The position numbers and the translations under genes are program-made. A stretch of 64,000 nt of DNA from Streptomyces sp. BA2. GTDB taxonomy: Bacteria; Actinomycetota; Actinomycetes; Streptomycetales; Streptomycetaceae. This document shows, in pieces, positions 9,324 to 17,662 of this stretch. The first letter of the stretch is position 1; each line of letters starts with the position of its first letter. Location of the stretch: the NCBI RefSeq assembly GCF_009769735.1, contig NZ_WSRO01000001.1, forward strand, positions 248,001 through 312,000. The letters are read 5' to 3'. The notes under the pieces are model-generated. The model was given only the letters and a program-made list of their open reading frames with translations, was not told the origin of the DNA and did not search any database.

Positions 9324-9837
9324 GATTGCTCCTCATTTCACACTGATCATGTGAGGCCGATGAGTCGAAGGGCCGGTCCTGGGGTCGTTGGAAGAGGGCC
9401 TCCTCCGCTCGTCGTCGGTAGGGCGGGAACAGGTATCTGTCTGCTCACCCCCTTGTATGTCGCCTTCTTGGCAAAACCCTTCGCCAAGGCGTATGGACCT
9501 GAGCCGTTGTTCACGGGCGACGGCCAACGGGCGGCCCGCCGCCCGTTATTCATGGCCCGGCGGCGGTCCACAACCCCCTTCTGCGTTATGCGGCCCACCG
9601 GCATCACCGGACGCTGACTACGCGTGAGAGCGTGGAGCGGTTCGCGGCCAAGGTCCCCGAAGCTGATCGGGTGGGACCTCACTGCAGGGTGTTGACTTCC
9701 AACGATGGGGATTCCTGACTCACGTGGCCTGCCCAGACCAGCATCACGCGAGCGGAGTTCCTACACCGGGACAAGTCGGGCCCGCACGCGGCGCACTTCG
9801 TACAGCACATAGTCTGCAGTGGTGTGCACGGGATGAA
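9324..9837. other. Gene-free stretch upstream of the metalloprotease
   Basis: No supported gene. It holds the presumed protease promoter region and a 9-bp hairpin at 9526-9547. Confidence 0.4.
9526..9547. terminator. 9-bp GC-rich hairpin
   Basis: AACGGGCGG (9526-9534) and CCGCCCGTT (9539-9547) pair around the 4-nt loop CCCG. It is terminator-like, but no gene ends right beside it, so it may be the relic of a mobile element end. Confidence 0.4.
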
Positions 9838-10250
9838 TCAGGTGTACGGCCCAGCCGTGCTGACGGCCCATCTCTCCTGGGGCGGCTTTGGAAGTGGTTG
9901 CGGTCTCCTTGACGTCCCAGTCAACGCCAATCGCTGCACCGATCGGGGCAGGGCCTCGGTTTTGGTGGCCACCACGAGCGAGGCGGAGATTCGAGGTGCG
10001 TTGTGGTCGGCACTGCCGGCCCATCCACAGTCAGGGTTCTTGCACACGAACAGAGCCTGGGAATCTCAGCTGCCGGGGGGATGGACCCACGTTGGTGACC
10101 GTGCGGCCCCACGCCTCCCCGCCGATCGACCGGCTCAGCCCCGACCTCCGAGCGACGCTGTGCCACGGAGTGGCTAGTTCCCTGCATCCGGCGACGGTCG
10201 TCGACACCGACGATGCCTTGGGGGGTGCCGCGGTCAGGTCGTAGATCCCC
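9838..10250 (-). pseudogene. Decayed TnpB (IS200/IS605-type OrfB) fragment
   Basis: Read on the minus strand, three overlapping frames give pieces of one TnpB-like C-terminal half: MQGTSHSVA near 10187, then GLSRSIGGEAWGRTVTNVG near 10110, then LFVCKNPDCGWAGSADHNA near 10040. The last is the TnpB zinc-finger/RuvC-III region (CxxCG…DxNA). The fragments sit in the right order but different frames, so at least two frameshifts have occurred, and no N-terminal half is intact. Downstream sequence around 9838 runs out of frame. No TnpA or clear ends were seen. Confidence 0.5.
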
Positions 10251-10745
10251 GCATCACAACGTCGACCCGGAACAAGCCTCAGGGCAGACCAGACCACTGG
10301 CGGGCGCTTCGCTGCGCTCCGGCCCTTTGGGGAACCGTTGGCGACTTGTCGCTGCACACAGCTTCTCCCCGCCTGGGCGCGGGAGAGCTCCGTCAACTCT
10401 GGCCAGTCGCACCTGCCCCAGAGCTGAAGGCCGGGAGAGGGCGTGGGCCCGCACGAGCAAGTGGCGGCGCCTACGGGCCACTGCCTGCACCAGCGAGTGC
10501 GCCTCCCAGAGGAGCGGTGTGGCGGCCCAGTCAGATGCCAAGCTACGACCAGCCCCCCTCCCCCTCCCCCCCCCGGTGCGAACAAGGCCATGGTCTGCAT
10601 CGCAGGCCTTCACCCCTCGCCCTGACCACACAAACTCCATCCCCGCCGATCAGTCTTTGGCTCGGCGGTGCAGACCCAGCGTCCCATCTGGATGATGGAG
10701 GAAGCGGCCCCCAAGGCTACGTGCCGGCCACAGCGTGGCCTCGCA
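10251..10745. other. Gene-free stretch
   Basis: No supported gene. It may include further eroded TnpB N-terminal sequence on the minus strand, but nothing is recognisable. A long C-run lies near 10560-10575. Confidence 0.4.
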
Positions 10746-11021
10746 TCATGTCGCCTTGCGGGAGGCGTGGAGGCGTGCCCACAGCGGCGCGCCCACGACG
10801 ATCATGAGTACAGCCCCGCCCAGTTGCAGCGCGTGACGCACCCAGTCGATCCCTTTGGTGTGGCCGACCCCGATCCAATGGGCCACGGCGTTCCCTAAGA
10901 GGCCGCCGACGAGACCGAGCAGCGCGGTCAGCCAGAGCGGCATTTCCTGCTTTCCAGGCAGAATCAGTCTCGCGAGTACACCCAACACTAGACCCACAGC
11001 GATTGCCCATAACCAATGCAT
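10746..11021 (-). CDS. GlsB/YeaQ/YmgE-family small membrane protein
   Basis: 91 aa; the ATG at 11021 follows GAGGAGG on the minus strand. Three hydrophobic segments are separated by the family hallmarks: an N-terminal helix (MHWLWAIAVGLVLGVLARLILPG), a Gly-rich second helix (LTALLGLVGGLLGNAVAHWIG) and a third helix (LGGAVLMIVVGAPLWARL). Members of this transglycosylase-associated family are small stress-linked inner-membrane proteins of unclear biochemical role. Length and topology match the family. No operon partner is visible. Confidence 0.85.
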   Translation of the reverse strand: MHWLWAIAVGLVLGVLARLILPGKQEMPLWLTALLGLVGGLLGNAVAHWIGVGHTKGIDWVRHALQLGGAVLMIVVGAPLWARLHASRKAT

Positions 11022-11687
11022 CTGCTCCTCCTCGTATCTTTGGTGGTTGCACTGCGGTTAATCGGCGTCATCCGAGCAAGCAGCTCAACACAGCCGAAGT
11101 CGCCGCGCACTGGGTAGCTTTGATCATTCGATCGTCGTCATCGGATGATATTTGTGAGCGGTAAGCATCGAAAACATTCTCATCGTGCCACAGCCTCTTT
11201 CGGGAACTTGGCACAGCAGGCTGCATCAATGGAGTGACGTTGTGGCGGGGAGAGCCAAGCGTGGCGGCGGCTTCCTCAAATTTCCGATCCTGCCGAGAGA
11301 GGGCGGCAGCCCATCGGCTGTCCCGGGGCGTTCAAGAGGGGCCAACTCTTTGACGTCACACCAGCTTCACGTCAGAGAGGTCGGTCGGCCAAACCGGTGT
11401 CGGTGGTTCCCCGGCCCAGACGGCTCTGGCTAATGAGGGGAGCACGCGTGCCAGCCGCATGAGGCGTCGGCGGCCTGCCGGCGCAACTGGCCGCCCTGCG
11501 CGCGTCGTCGCTCCCGGGTCGCGAGGGAAGCGTCAGTCGCTCATCGGCTCCACGTCGCACAGGCCGTGTCCTAGATATCCCCCGCTTCCAGAGAAGAAAA
11601 GCCAGAGGCTCAGGAGGGGGACCGCCCCTTCCCTGACATGTAATGCGGCGATGTCCTCCGGGGCAGGCGTCTGCGTCTCATGTGCAG
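11022..11687. other. Gene-free stretch
   Basis: No supported gene between the small membrane protein gene and the tRNA. It should include the tRNA promoter, but no convincing -35/-10 pair was identified. Confidence 0.4.
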
Positions 11688-11761
11688 GGGGCGGTAGCTC
11701 AGCCGGTTAGAGCAGCGGACTCATAATCCGCCGGCCGTGGGTTCGAGTCCCACCCGCCCCA
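11688..11761 (+). tRNA. tRNA with CAT anticodon (elongator Met or Ile2)
   Basis: A 74-nt cloverleaf: acceptor GGGGCGG/CCGCCCC with discriminator A, D-arm GCTCAGCCGGTTAGAGC, anticodon loop CTCATAA, and T-arm GTGGG TTCGAGT CCCAC. CCA is not encoded. The CAT anticodon with this loop fits elongator tRNA-Met or the lysidine-modified tRNA-Ile2; sequence alone does not separate them here. Confidence 0.93.
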
Positions 11762-12168
11762 CTCTCCATTGGCTTCGCAAAGGGATTCTCGGCGATTACG
11801 GGGAAGCATGCCTACGCCTGCCCCCGTCACCCGTCATCGGCACATCTTCCGCGAGGGACGGTGCGGCGCCCCGACAAGGTGGCCTGGCGGTCTCCCGCCT
11901 GGGCCCTGCGGGGCGCGGATGGCAGAGCATCACTCCTACGAAGACGCCACGCGCGCCTCTGCCTTGGTCGACATCAGCGTCGGGCTCTCCACCACGGGCA
12001 ATCAGCCGGTTGGCCATCCTGCGCTCTGCCAGGAGCTGACGTCTTCCAGATCTCCTGTCTTGAGCCCCGGCGGAACGGTTTGCGGCCGGCACCGTTCCTG
12101 CTTGCCGGTCTGGCACTTGTCAGCATTGGCCCGCTAGAAGCCTTGGCCCCGCCGTTTGGAACCGCGAG
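11762..12168. other. Gene-free stretch between tRNA genes
   Basis: No supported gene between the two convergent tRNA genes. No attachment-site repeat was recognised next to either tRNA 3' end. Confidence 0.4.
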
Positions 12169-12252
12169 TAGGAGTGGAGGGACTCGAACCCTCACGCCCG
12201 TCAGGACACCGGGACTTGAATCCGGCGCGTCTGCCAATTCCGCCACACTCCC
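12169..12252 (-). tRNA. tRNA-Leu (CAA anticodon)
   Basis: An 84-nt class II tRNA on the minus strand: acceptor GGGAGTG with CACTCCT (a G·U closing pair), TGGCGGAATTGGCAGACGC D-arm typical of tRNA-Leu, anticodon loop TTCAAGT giving CAA, a variable arm (GTGTCCTGACGGGCGT), and T-arm GAGGG TTCGAGT CCCTC. It reads UUG codons. It is not bldA, whose anticodon is TAA. Confidence 0.92.
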
Positions 12253-12996
12253 CTGGGCTTCGTTGAAACCCTGTGCGCATGCTCTCACACAACTCCTCGC
12301 GAACGGCGCACCTTTACCAGCGGGTGGTGCAGTGGCTGGGAAAGTTGCCATCACACTGCTGTCTGATCGTTCATTTGTGTCAGTCGACGTCAATAGCTGA
12401 CTCGGTCGAGAACACGCGCAGCCATCTAGAGGAAGTTGGGGCAACAGCTCGGATGACCCGACGCTCGGCAGGCAGGACCAGGGCACACGCGGGAGCAGAG
12501 CGGGTGCGTGGCCGGGCCGCATCAGCGAGAACGGAGGCCCAACACCGGCCCGAGGACCAGTTCGTCCGTTGTTCTTCCACGCGCCGGCCCGCGCATCCTG
12601 ACAACAACCTCGCCTCTGGTCGCGGTAATTGATCCGTGAAGATTTGAAGGCCCTGATCTACAGGGTTCGGAGTATCGAAGAGATCAGTCGACTATGAGCC
12701 GATGTCGGGAACTTACCGTTTCCGTTCGGCTCAAATCAGGAGTGTGGAACGGCAACCCAACCGGAAGCGATTTGGGCAACGGGACTGGCTGCGCTCCTGC
12801 GGTACCGGGCTCGGATGGCAAGGAATGCGCCACAACGCCCATTTAAGTCAACTCTCTTCTTGGCCGAGAGATCGCCCCATGGCTGATTCCCTTCAAGGGC
12901 GCGCTTCATTTTCACTGTGTGTTGTGCTGATGTAAGGGCGAACTCAGAAACACGTTTCCCCTCCATCCTGGGATCGGGCATGTGAATGGAGAACCC
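12253..12996. other. Gene-free stretch
   Basis: No supported gene. It includes the presumed promoters of the tRNA-Leu gene (leftward) and the DUF4360 gene (rightward). Confidence 0.4.
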
Positions 12997-13644
12997 ATGC
13001 GCAAGAGTGCGCTGACAGTAGGCTGTGCCGCCGTCGCGATGACCGCCTCAACCATCACCGGGTCGGTCGCAGCCCAGGAAGGCGCCGTTGCGCCTCCCGA
13101 CAAAATCGTCATTGAACTGGCAACCGTCAACGGGTCAGGCTGCCCGCTGGGGACCACCGCTGTGGCAGTCTCCCCCGACAACACAGCATTCACCGTCACA
13201 TACAGCGACTATCTCGCTCAGGTAGGCCCGGGCACCAGACCAACAGACTTCCGGAAGAACTGTCAGCTCAACCTGCGTGTGCATGTCCCACAAGGCATCA
13301 CTTACGCGATTGCCAGAGCTGACTACCGTGGGTTCATGAACCTAGAGAAGGGAGCCACTGCGCAGCAAAAGGCGAGCTACTATTTTCAAGGAATGCCGCA
13401 AACGGCAGCGGCAACCCATGGGTTCGCCGGACCTCGCGCCGACAACTGGCAGGTCTCCGATGTCACCGACATCGATGCCCTCGTCTGGGCGCCCTGTGGA
13501 GAAGAACGCAACTTCAACATCAACACTGAATTGCGCGTGAACACTGGCACCTCGGACCGAACAAAGACCAGCTTCATCACCATGGACTCAACTGATGCCA
13601 GCATCGGCACGGTCTACCATCTCGCTTGGAAGACATGTCCCTAG
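12997..13644 (+). CDS. DUF4360-family secreted protein
   Basis: 215 aa; the ATG at 12997 follows GGAGA at 12988-12992. A signal peptide (MRKSALTVGCAAVAMTAS…) ends near residue 30. The mature protein shows DUF4360 landmarks: the start VNGSGCPLGTTAVAVSPDNTAF, the conserved Cys in RKNCQLNLRVHVPQG, the Tyr/Ala strand ITYAIARADYRGF, and the Cys pair near the end (WAPCGEERNFNINTELRVN and AWKTCP). Such proteins are exported beta-sandwich proteins of unknown activity, common and often multicopy in Streptomyces and related actinomycetes. It converges with the next gene across a strong hairpin. Confidence 0.87.
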   Translation: MRKSALTVGCAAVAMTASTITGSVAAQEGAVAPPDKIVIELATVNGSGCPLGTTAVAVSPDNTAFTVTYSDYLAQVGPGTRPTDFRKNCQLNLRVHVPQGITYAIARADYRGFMNLEKGATAQQKASYYFQGMPQTAAATHGFAGPRADNWQVSDVTDIDALVWAPCGEERNFNINTELRVNTGTSDRTKTSFITMDSTDASIGTVYHLAWKTCP

Positions 13645-13733
13645 CCTCCCCCTCATAACGCCGGTTGCAAACTCCCGCACCACTCGGTGAACTCGCCGGC
13701 CAGGCGAGGCCGGGAGAGCAGCCAGCGATAGCA

Positions 13734-13764
13734 TCGTGTCCGCCGGGATCACCGGCGGACACGA
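13734..13764. terminator. Perfect 13-bp hairpin between convergent genes
   Basis: TCGTGTCCGCCGG (13734-13746) pairs with CCGGCGGACACGA (13752-13764) around a 5-nt loop. Placed between the rightward DUF4360 gene and the leftward Lipoprotein_15-like gene, it is a convincing bidirectional intrinsic terminator. Confidence 0.8.
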
Positions 13765-13857
13765 GCATCTGGGTGAAACATTCCACAGCGCACATTGCAA
13801 CGACGACACAGGTCAACATCGCCGCGTCACAGCCTGTTCTGCTTGTGTATCAGGGAC

Positions 13858-14553
13858 TCAGCGCTCCCCCTCCTTTGCGTCAGAGGCACTGCCTGCACTG
13901 GTGTCCTGCCCCCGACGCAGGCGCAGTAGCGCCCACACACCGCCCGCGGCGGTAACGAGGAGTACGGCCCCGATGCCGAGCGGGCGTACCTCGGAATCCT
14001 CAGTTGTTGCGCTGAGGTGCTCGACACCACCCCGGACGGGACCGGACGAGGTGGCCCCAGGGGGTTGGGTGATGTCGGTGCGATGGGTTGCATCCCGCTC
14101 CGCGTTCTTGAGCGTCTTTCCATCTGCGCCCAGCAAGCTCCAGCCGCCCACAGCCTGGCCCTTGGGCTCATTCGGCTGATCCCCCTTGTAGTAATAGAGC
14201 AGGTGCCCGTTGTAGATGACCTGTGGCTTGTCGGCGCCTTCCGGGTTGTAGCTCGTGAACCCCGTGACGCCGTCCACCCCGGCCCCTTTGGTTGGATAGC
14301 CGGTCGCCGCAGGCCAGTTGGTGGCACACTCCCCGACACATCGGGAGGTGTTGGCCTTGTCGGCCGCCTGGGAGTAGAGCGGGTTACCGTCCCTGTCCGC
14401 GAGGGCGGTGCCACTTGGGGTGGCGATCAGCTTGAGCTCGCCTGGTTCGGTGGGCTCGTCTACTGCGGCGGCGGTGGGGGAGAGTGTAAGAAGCAGCGCG
14501 GCGGTGACCGCGCAAGCGGCTAATCGAGGTCGAGGAATGCTTGATCTCGTCAT
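13858..14553 (-). CDS. Membrane-anchored secreted-repeat (COG4315/Lipoprotein_15-like) protein
   Basis: 231 aa; ATG at 14553 with AGGACAGG upstream. It has an N-terminal signal peptide (aa 1-30), two copies of the COG4315/PF03640-type repeat, and a C-terminal hydrophobic anchor (about 193-212, LGIGAVLLVTAAGGVWALL) followed by basic residues. Repeat 1 contains GNPLYSQAADKANTSRCVGECATNWPAA, with the family's CxxxC…WP signature; repeat 2 contains GHLLYYYKGDQPNEPKGQ and GGWSLLGADGK, with the Y-x-aromatic-x-x-D motif. These domains are thought to be heme- or redox-associated surface proteins, but function is unproven. The sortase-like layout (domain, membrane helix, basic tail) lacks an LPxTG motif, so it is simply membrane-anchored facing outward. 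Confidence 0.85.
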   Translation of the reverse strand: MTRSSIPRPRLAACAVTAALLLTLSPTAAAVDEPTEPGELKLIATPSGTALADRDGNPLYSQAADKANTSRCVGECATNWPAATGYPTKGAGVDGVTGFTSYNPEGADKPQVIYNGHLLYYYKGDQPNEPKGQAVGGWSLLGADGKTLKNAERDATHRTDITQPPGATSSGPVRGGVEHLSATTEDSEVRPLGIGAVLLVTAAGGVWALLRLRRGQDTSAGSASDAKEGER

Positions 14554-15488
14554 TGAAGTCCTGTCCTTAGAGACTCATTCCGTCCGGCGGGGACTCCTCC
14601 AGGGCACCCCTCCGAGGGACGCCGGACCAGCCGAGGCGAGCGGTTTTCCGCCGCCCGAGCGGCGAATGGATCCGTTTGAGGTCTGGCGTGGTTCGTACGG
14701 ACCACCAGACTTGCGGGTGCCCCGCCGTTGAGGCATGCGCGGCAGCCTCGATGTCCTCCGCATAAGCGTGGGCCATTTCGGGACGTCTCCATAGGAATAG
14801 GTCCGGCAGTATCCGCGGCGCTATTTTCCGGGGCGAGTTGGGTGATCGACAGGATTCAGCCCCGTTTGGTGGATTGACCCACTTTGCAGGCCCTGTGAAA
14901 CTCTTTTTTAACGCTCGCGTGCCGACAGCTGTCAACTGCATAGAAGAGCTGGCTCGTTCAAAGGCCGCAATGAAAAGCAGCGACCAGTCGGATGGTGATC
15001 CGCCGACGCCACAGCAGTCCAGGCTACAGGGCGCCCCTCTAGGGCTCACCCCTCTTACGCGCCAACTCCCGTTCACCCTGCCTCACAGTCACGCCGAGTG
15101 AGCCATGCAAGCGTCCCTCGACGTGCCACGAGTCATGGCTGGCAGCCCCCCCCAGCCGTGCACATCAACGGCGGCTGGGCCAGCCTGCCATCAACGTGAT
15201 CCGATCAAACCAAGAGGAAGCGTTTCTCCTATGCGAACTTCACATACCCCGTGCGGCGGGTGCACCTGTCGGCACAACCCGGCACAGAGCCGATCGGGCT
15301 CCCGCACATGTGCCGGCCCGTGCCAGATGGACACGGTCACCAGCCAGGCTGACCGATGCCGCCGCGCCCGCCCGGGGCCGCCCGGGACGAGCCCGCAGCC
15401 CGCCGCACTGCCCCGCCATCAGCGTGAGTCGTGCCGCCCCGCGCGCTCCGGACGACAACGGCCCTCTGCGCGGCCCTTCCACCGCCGT
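14554..15488. other. Intergenic region before the NlpC/P60 gene
   Basis: No independent gene is supported. An alternative start for the next gene is the ATG at 15232 (GAGGAAG at about 15212), which would add 86 Arg/Pro/Cys-rich residues of low protein character. Confidence 0.4.
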
Positions 15489-15932
15489 GTGGGCTCTTCC
15501 CGCATAGCGGCGTGCATCATGGCGGGCCTGATGCTGGCCTTAGCCGGCGCACTGCCCGGGGCCACCAGTGAGGCGCACGCAGCCACGTTGGGGGAAAGGG
15601 CACTGTGGGTCGCCGCCTCGAAGAAGGGTGCCCCCTTCCGATGGGGCGCGGCTGGGCCTTCCCGGTTCGACTGTTCGGGTTTGACGCTCTACGCCTTCAA
15701 GAAGGCTGGCAAGAAGCTCCCGCGAACCGCCGCCGCGCAGTACAACGGTTCCCGGCATGTGCGGGCCAGCGCGCGCCGTGTAGGCGACCTGGTGTTCTTC
15801 CACTCGGGCAACCGCGTCTACCACGTCGCCATCTACGCCGGGGGCCGGAAGGTCTGGCACTCCCCCAAGCCTGGCCAGGGCGTGCGGCTGGAGAGGCTGT
15901 GGACCAAGCGTGTCTGGTACGGGCGCTATTGA
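15489..15932 (+). CDS. Secreted NlpC/P60 cysteine peptidase
   Basis: 147 aa from a GTG at 15489 chosen because it puts a normal signal peptide at the N-terminus (hydrophobic IAACIMAGLMLALAGALPGA, cleavage after SEAHA). No good ribosome site precedes it, and an in-frame ATG at 15232 is a possible alternative. The NlpC/P60 domain fills the mature protein: catalytic Cys62 in FDCSGL, catalytic His112 in YHVAIYAG, the DLVFFHSG strand between, and a probable third residue His124. These enzymes cleave peptide stems of peptidoglycan in cell-wall turnover. There is no separate cell-wall-binding domain, so targeting is by diffusion or partner proteins. Confidence 0.8.
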   Translation: MGSSRIAACIMAGLMLALAGALPGATSEAHAATLGERALWVAASKKGAPFRWGAAGPSRFDCSGLTLYAFKKAGKKLPRTAAAQYNGSRHVRASARRVGDLVFFHSGNRVYHVAIYAGGRKVWHSPKPGQGVRLERLWTKRVWYGRY

Positions 15933-17308
15933 AGCGCTCGTCCGGGCTGCCCGCCCGGCACAATGGTGTACCGGCGCTGATTCCACCGACCTGTGGAAGG
16001 CGGAAGGGCGACCAGGCGGAGGCAGGCAGAGGTACACGTCCCCTGCGTGAGGACGGCGTCTCCAAGCCGGGACATGAGGGCCGATGATCCGCAAGGTGAT
16101 CGCGTAGAGATCGCCCGGATCGATGCCCAGGACATGTCACCTCGATGACCGCAATATGGGGTCGGTCTGCCTTCCCTGCCTCCGTCCTCAACTCCGCGCA
16201 CAGCGCGCAGATTATGGGTGGCGACTGAGCAGACTTCACCACGGGCCGGAACGCCTCAGGCCCCGACTGCGCCAGGCACCGACGCACAGGCCGAGGGCCC
16301 ACATGCACCGCGAACTCCTCTTCTGCGGGGGCGCGTTGAGCCCGGTCGGCTCGAGCACGGCCACGTCGACACCCGCGGCGACACCGCGCTGACGCCCACT
16401 TCGCTGTACCGCCGCACGGGCGAAGGTGCGCAGGGGCCGCGCCGACACATCAAGGTGATGGCCTCCGGCGCGTCGTCTCACCGGCCGACGGCACCGAGGC
16501 TGATGCGGTGAACCGTTACGGGCCGCACCCGCCCCGCCGCTCGGGGCGTCAACCGCACCCTAGAGGCATGCGTCCGGCCCATCGGAAACCAGCGCCGCCG
16601 GTGGCCCAGGTACTCAACCTTCTCGGAGGCATGCACGGCCACCAGCGCGAGAAGCCCCGGCTCCGAGGTCGGATCCAGGAACCGATAGACATCATCCGGC
16701 GTGTACCAGCTGGCACCTCCATGTGTTCGCGGGGTTGACGGCGACCAGCTGATGTCCCGCCTCCCGTAGCGTCTTCAGCACATCCCTTCAGCGGCCTACC
16801 AGTGTCTTCGAGGGCAGGCCCTTTCTCCCGGCGGGTCATGGTCCGCTGGTCGGCGCTCTGGGTGACCGCCTTACAGGGCGCCCTCTTTTGCAGAGCCTGG
16901 TGGGGGGAGAGAAGCGCTGTCCTCAAGCGAGTTGTCTGCCGCTGTCATGTCCCTGGCCTCTCCAGCCATCCGGAGGGTTTCCTCAATGCTTGGCACGATG
17001 AGGGCAGCGTGCCGCGCGGCGAGTGGGAACGCGCCGTGGGCGACATAAGACCGACGTAAGACAACGCGGTCGGGTGGCGAGGGGCAGCTGCACACCCGGC
17101 ACACGGCAGCGCACTGTTGCAACGGTCGGCGTCGAACGGGCCGTCTACGCGCGGGGCGAGGCCACCCTGCCCGAGGCTACCCGCGCCCAGCAGCGCGGGA
17201 ACGATCAGCACCCACACGATCCTCATCCTCACCTTCACGGTGACCCGACCCACCGAACGACCATCGACCACCGACCTACACCGCCTCCCGCGGAGGAAAG
17301 GCCCCGTA
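15933..17308. other. Gene-free stretch with transposase debris
   Basis: No intact gene is supported across about 1.4 kb. The part around 16690-16900 contains IS110-like debris on the minus strand (listed separately); the rest gives only Arg/Pro-rich shadow frames. Confidence 0.4.
16690..16900 (-). pseudogene. IS110-family transposase fragment (decayed)
   Basis: On the minus strand one frame gives QSADQRTMTRREKGPALEDT (around 16890-16830), and after a frame change another gives VLKTLREAGHQLVAVNPANT (16783-16724). The GHQLVAVNP motif with its preceding helix is typical of IS110-type DEDD transposases just before the N-terminal domain ends. The rest of the transposase is missing and an unrelated frame follows, so this is a small internal relic. 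Confidence 0.4.
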
Positions 17309-17662
17309 ATGACCGTCGCCGACCCCACACAAAGAGCCCGCGCCAGCCGGGTAGTTCCACTGACTGCCCCGCTGCTTCCGCGTCTGTTGCCCGCCGCCCG
17401 ATTCTTCGCTCGCAGCCGTCGCAGCGCACAGCACAAGTGGTTCTGCCTCCGTCTCGTGCGGACGAGGTTGCCGCGACGGCGGCGTGTGGCCATCCTGGCC
17501 TGGCTGGTGCTGGGCTTCCTCGCGTGTGATGTCCTCCTCCTCGGCATGCCCCGGGTCGGATACGGCGCGCTCCTGCTAGCCATCGCCATCTTCGGCTGGC
17601 AGCGGGCCGCGCGCCCTGCCGCCACGACCGCCACCGAGGCCACGGCCCCGTCGGGGACGTGA
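17309..17662 (+). CDS. Small basic membrane protein upstream of FtsK-like gene
   Basis: 117 aa. The ATG at 17309 has a GGAGGAAAGG ribosome site (17292-17301), which outweighs upstream in-frame starts. The N-terminal half is Arg/Ala-rich and probably cytoplasmic; two close hydrophobic segments follow (about 70-85 AILAWLVLGFLACDVLLLG and 90-104 GYGALLLAIAIFGW), then an Ala/Thr tail. Its stop overlaps the start of the FtsK-like gene (GTGA), so the two are translationally coupled. In actinomycete integrative conjugative elements a small membrane protein is often encoded directly before the FtsK/TraB translocase, which is the best guess for its role. Confidence 0.7.
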   Translation: MTVADPTQRARASRVVPLTAPLLPRLLPAARFFARSRRSAQHKWFCLRLVRTRLPRRRRVAILAWLVLGFLACDVLLLGMPRVGYGALLLAIAIFGWQRAARPAATTATEATAPSGT

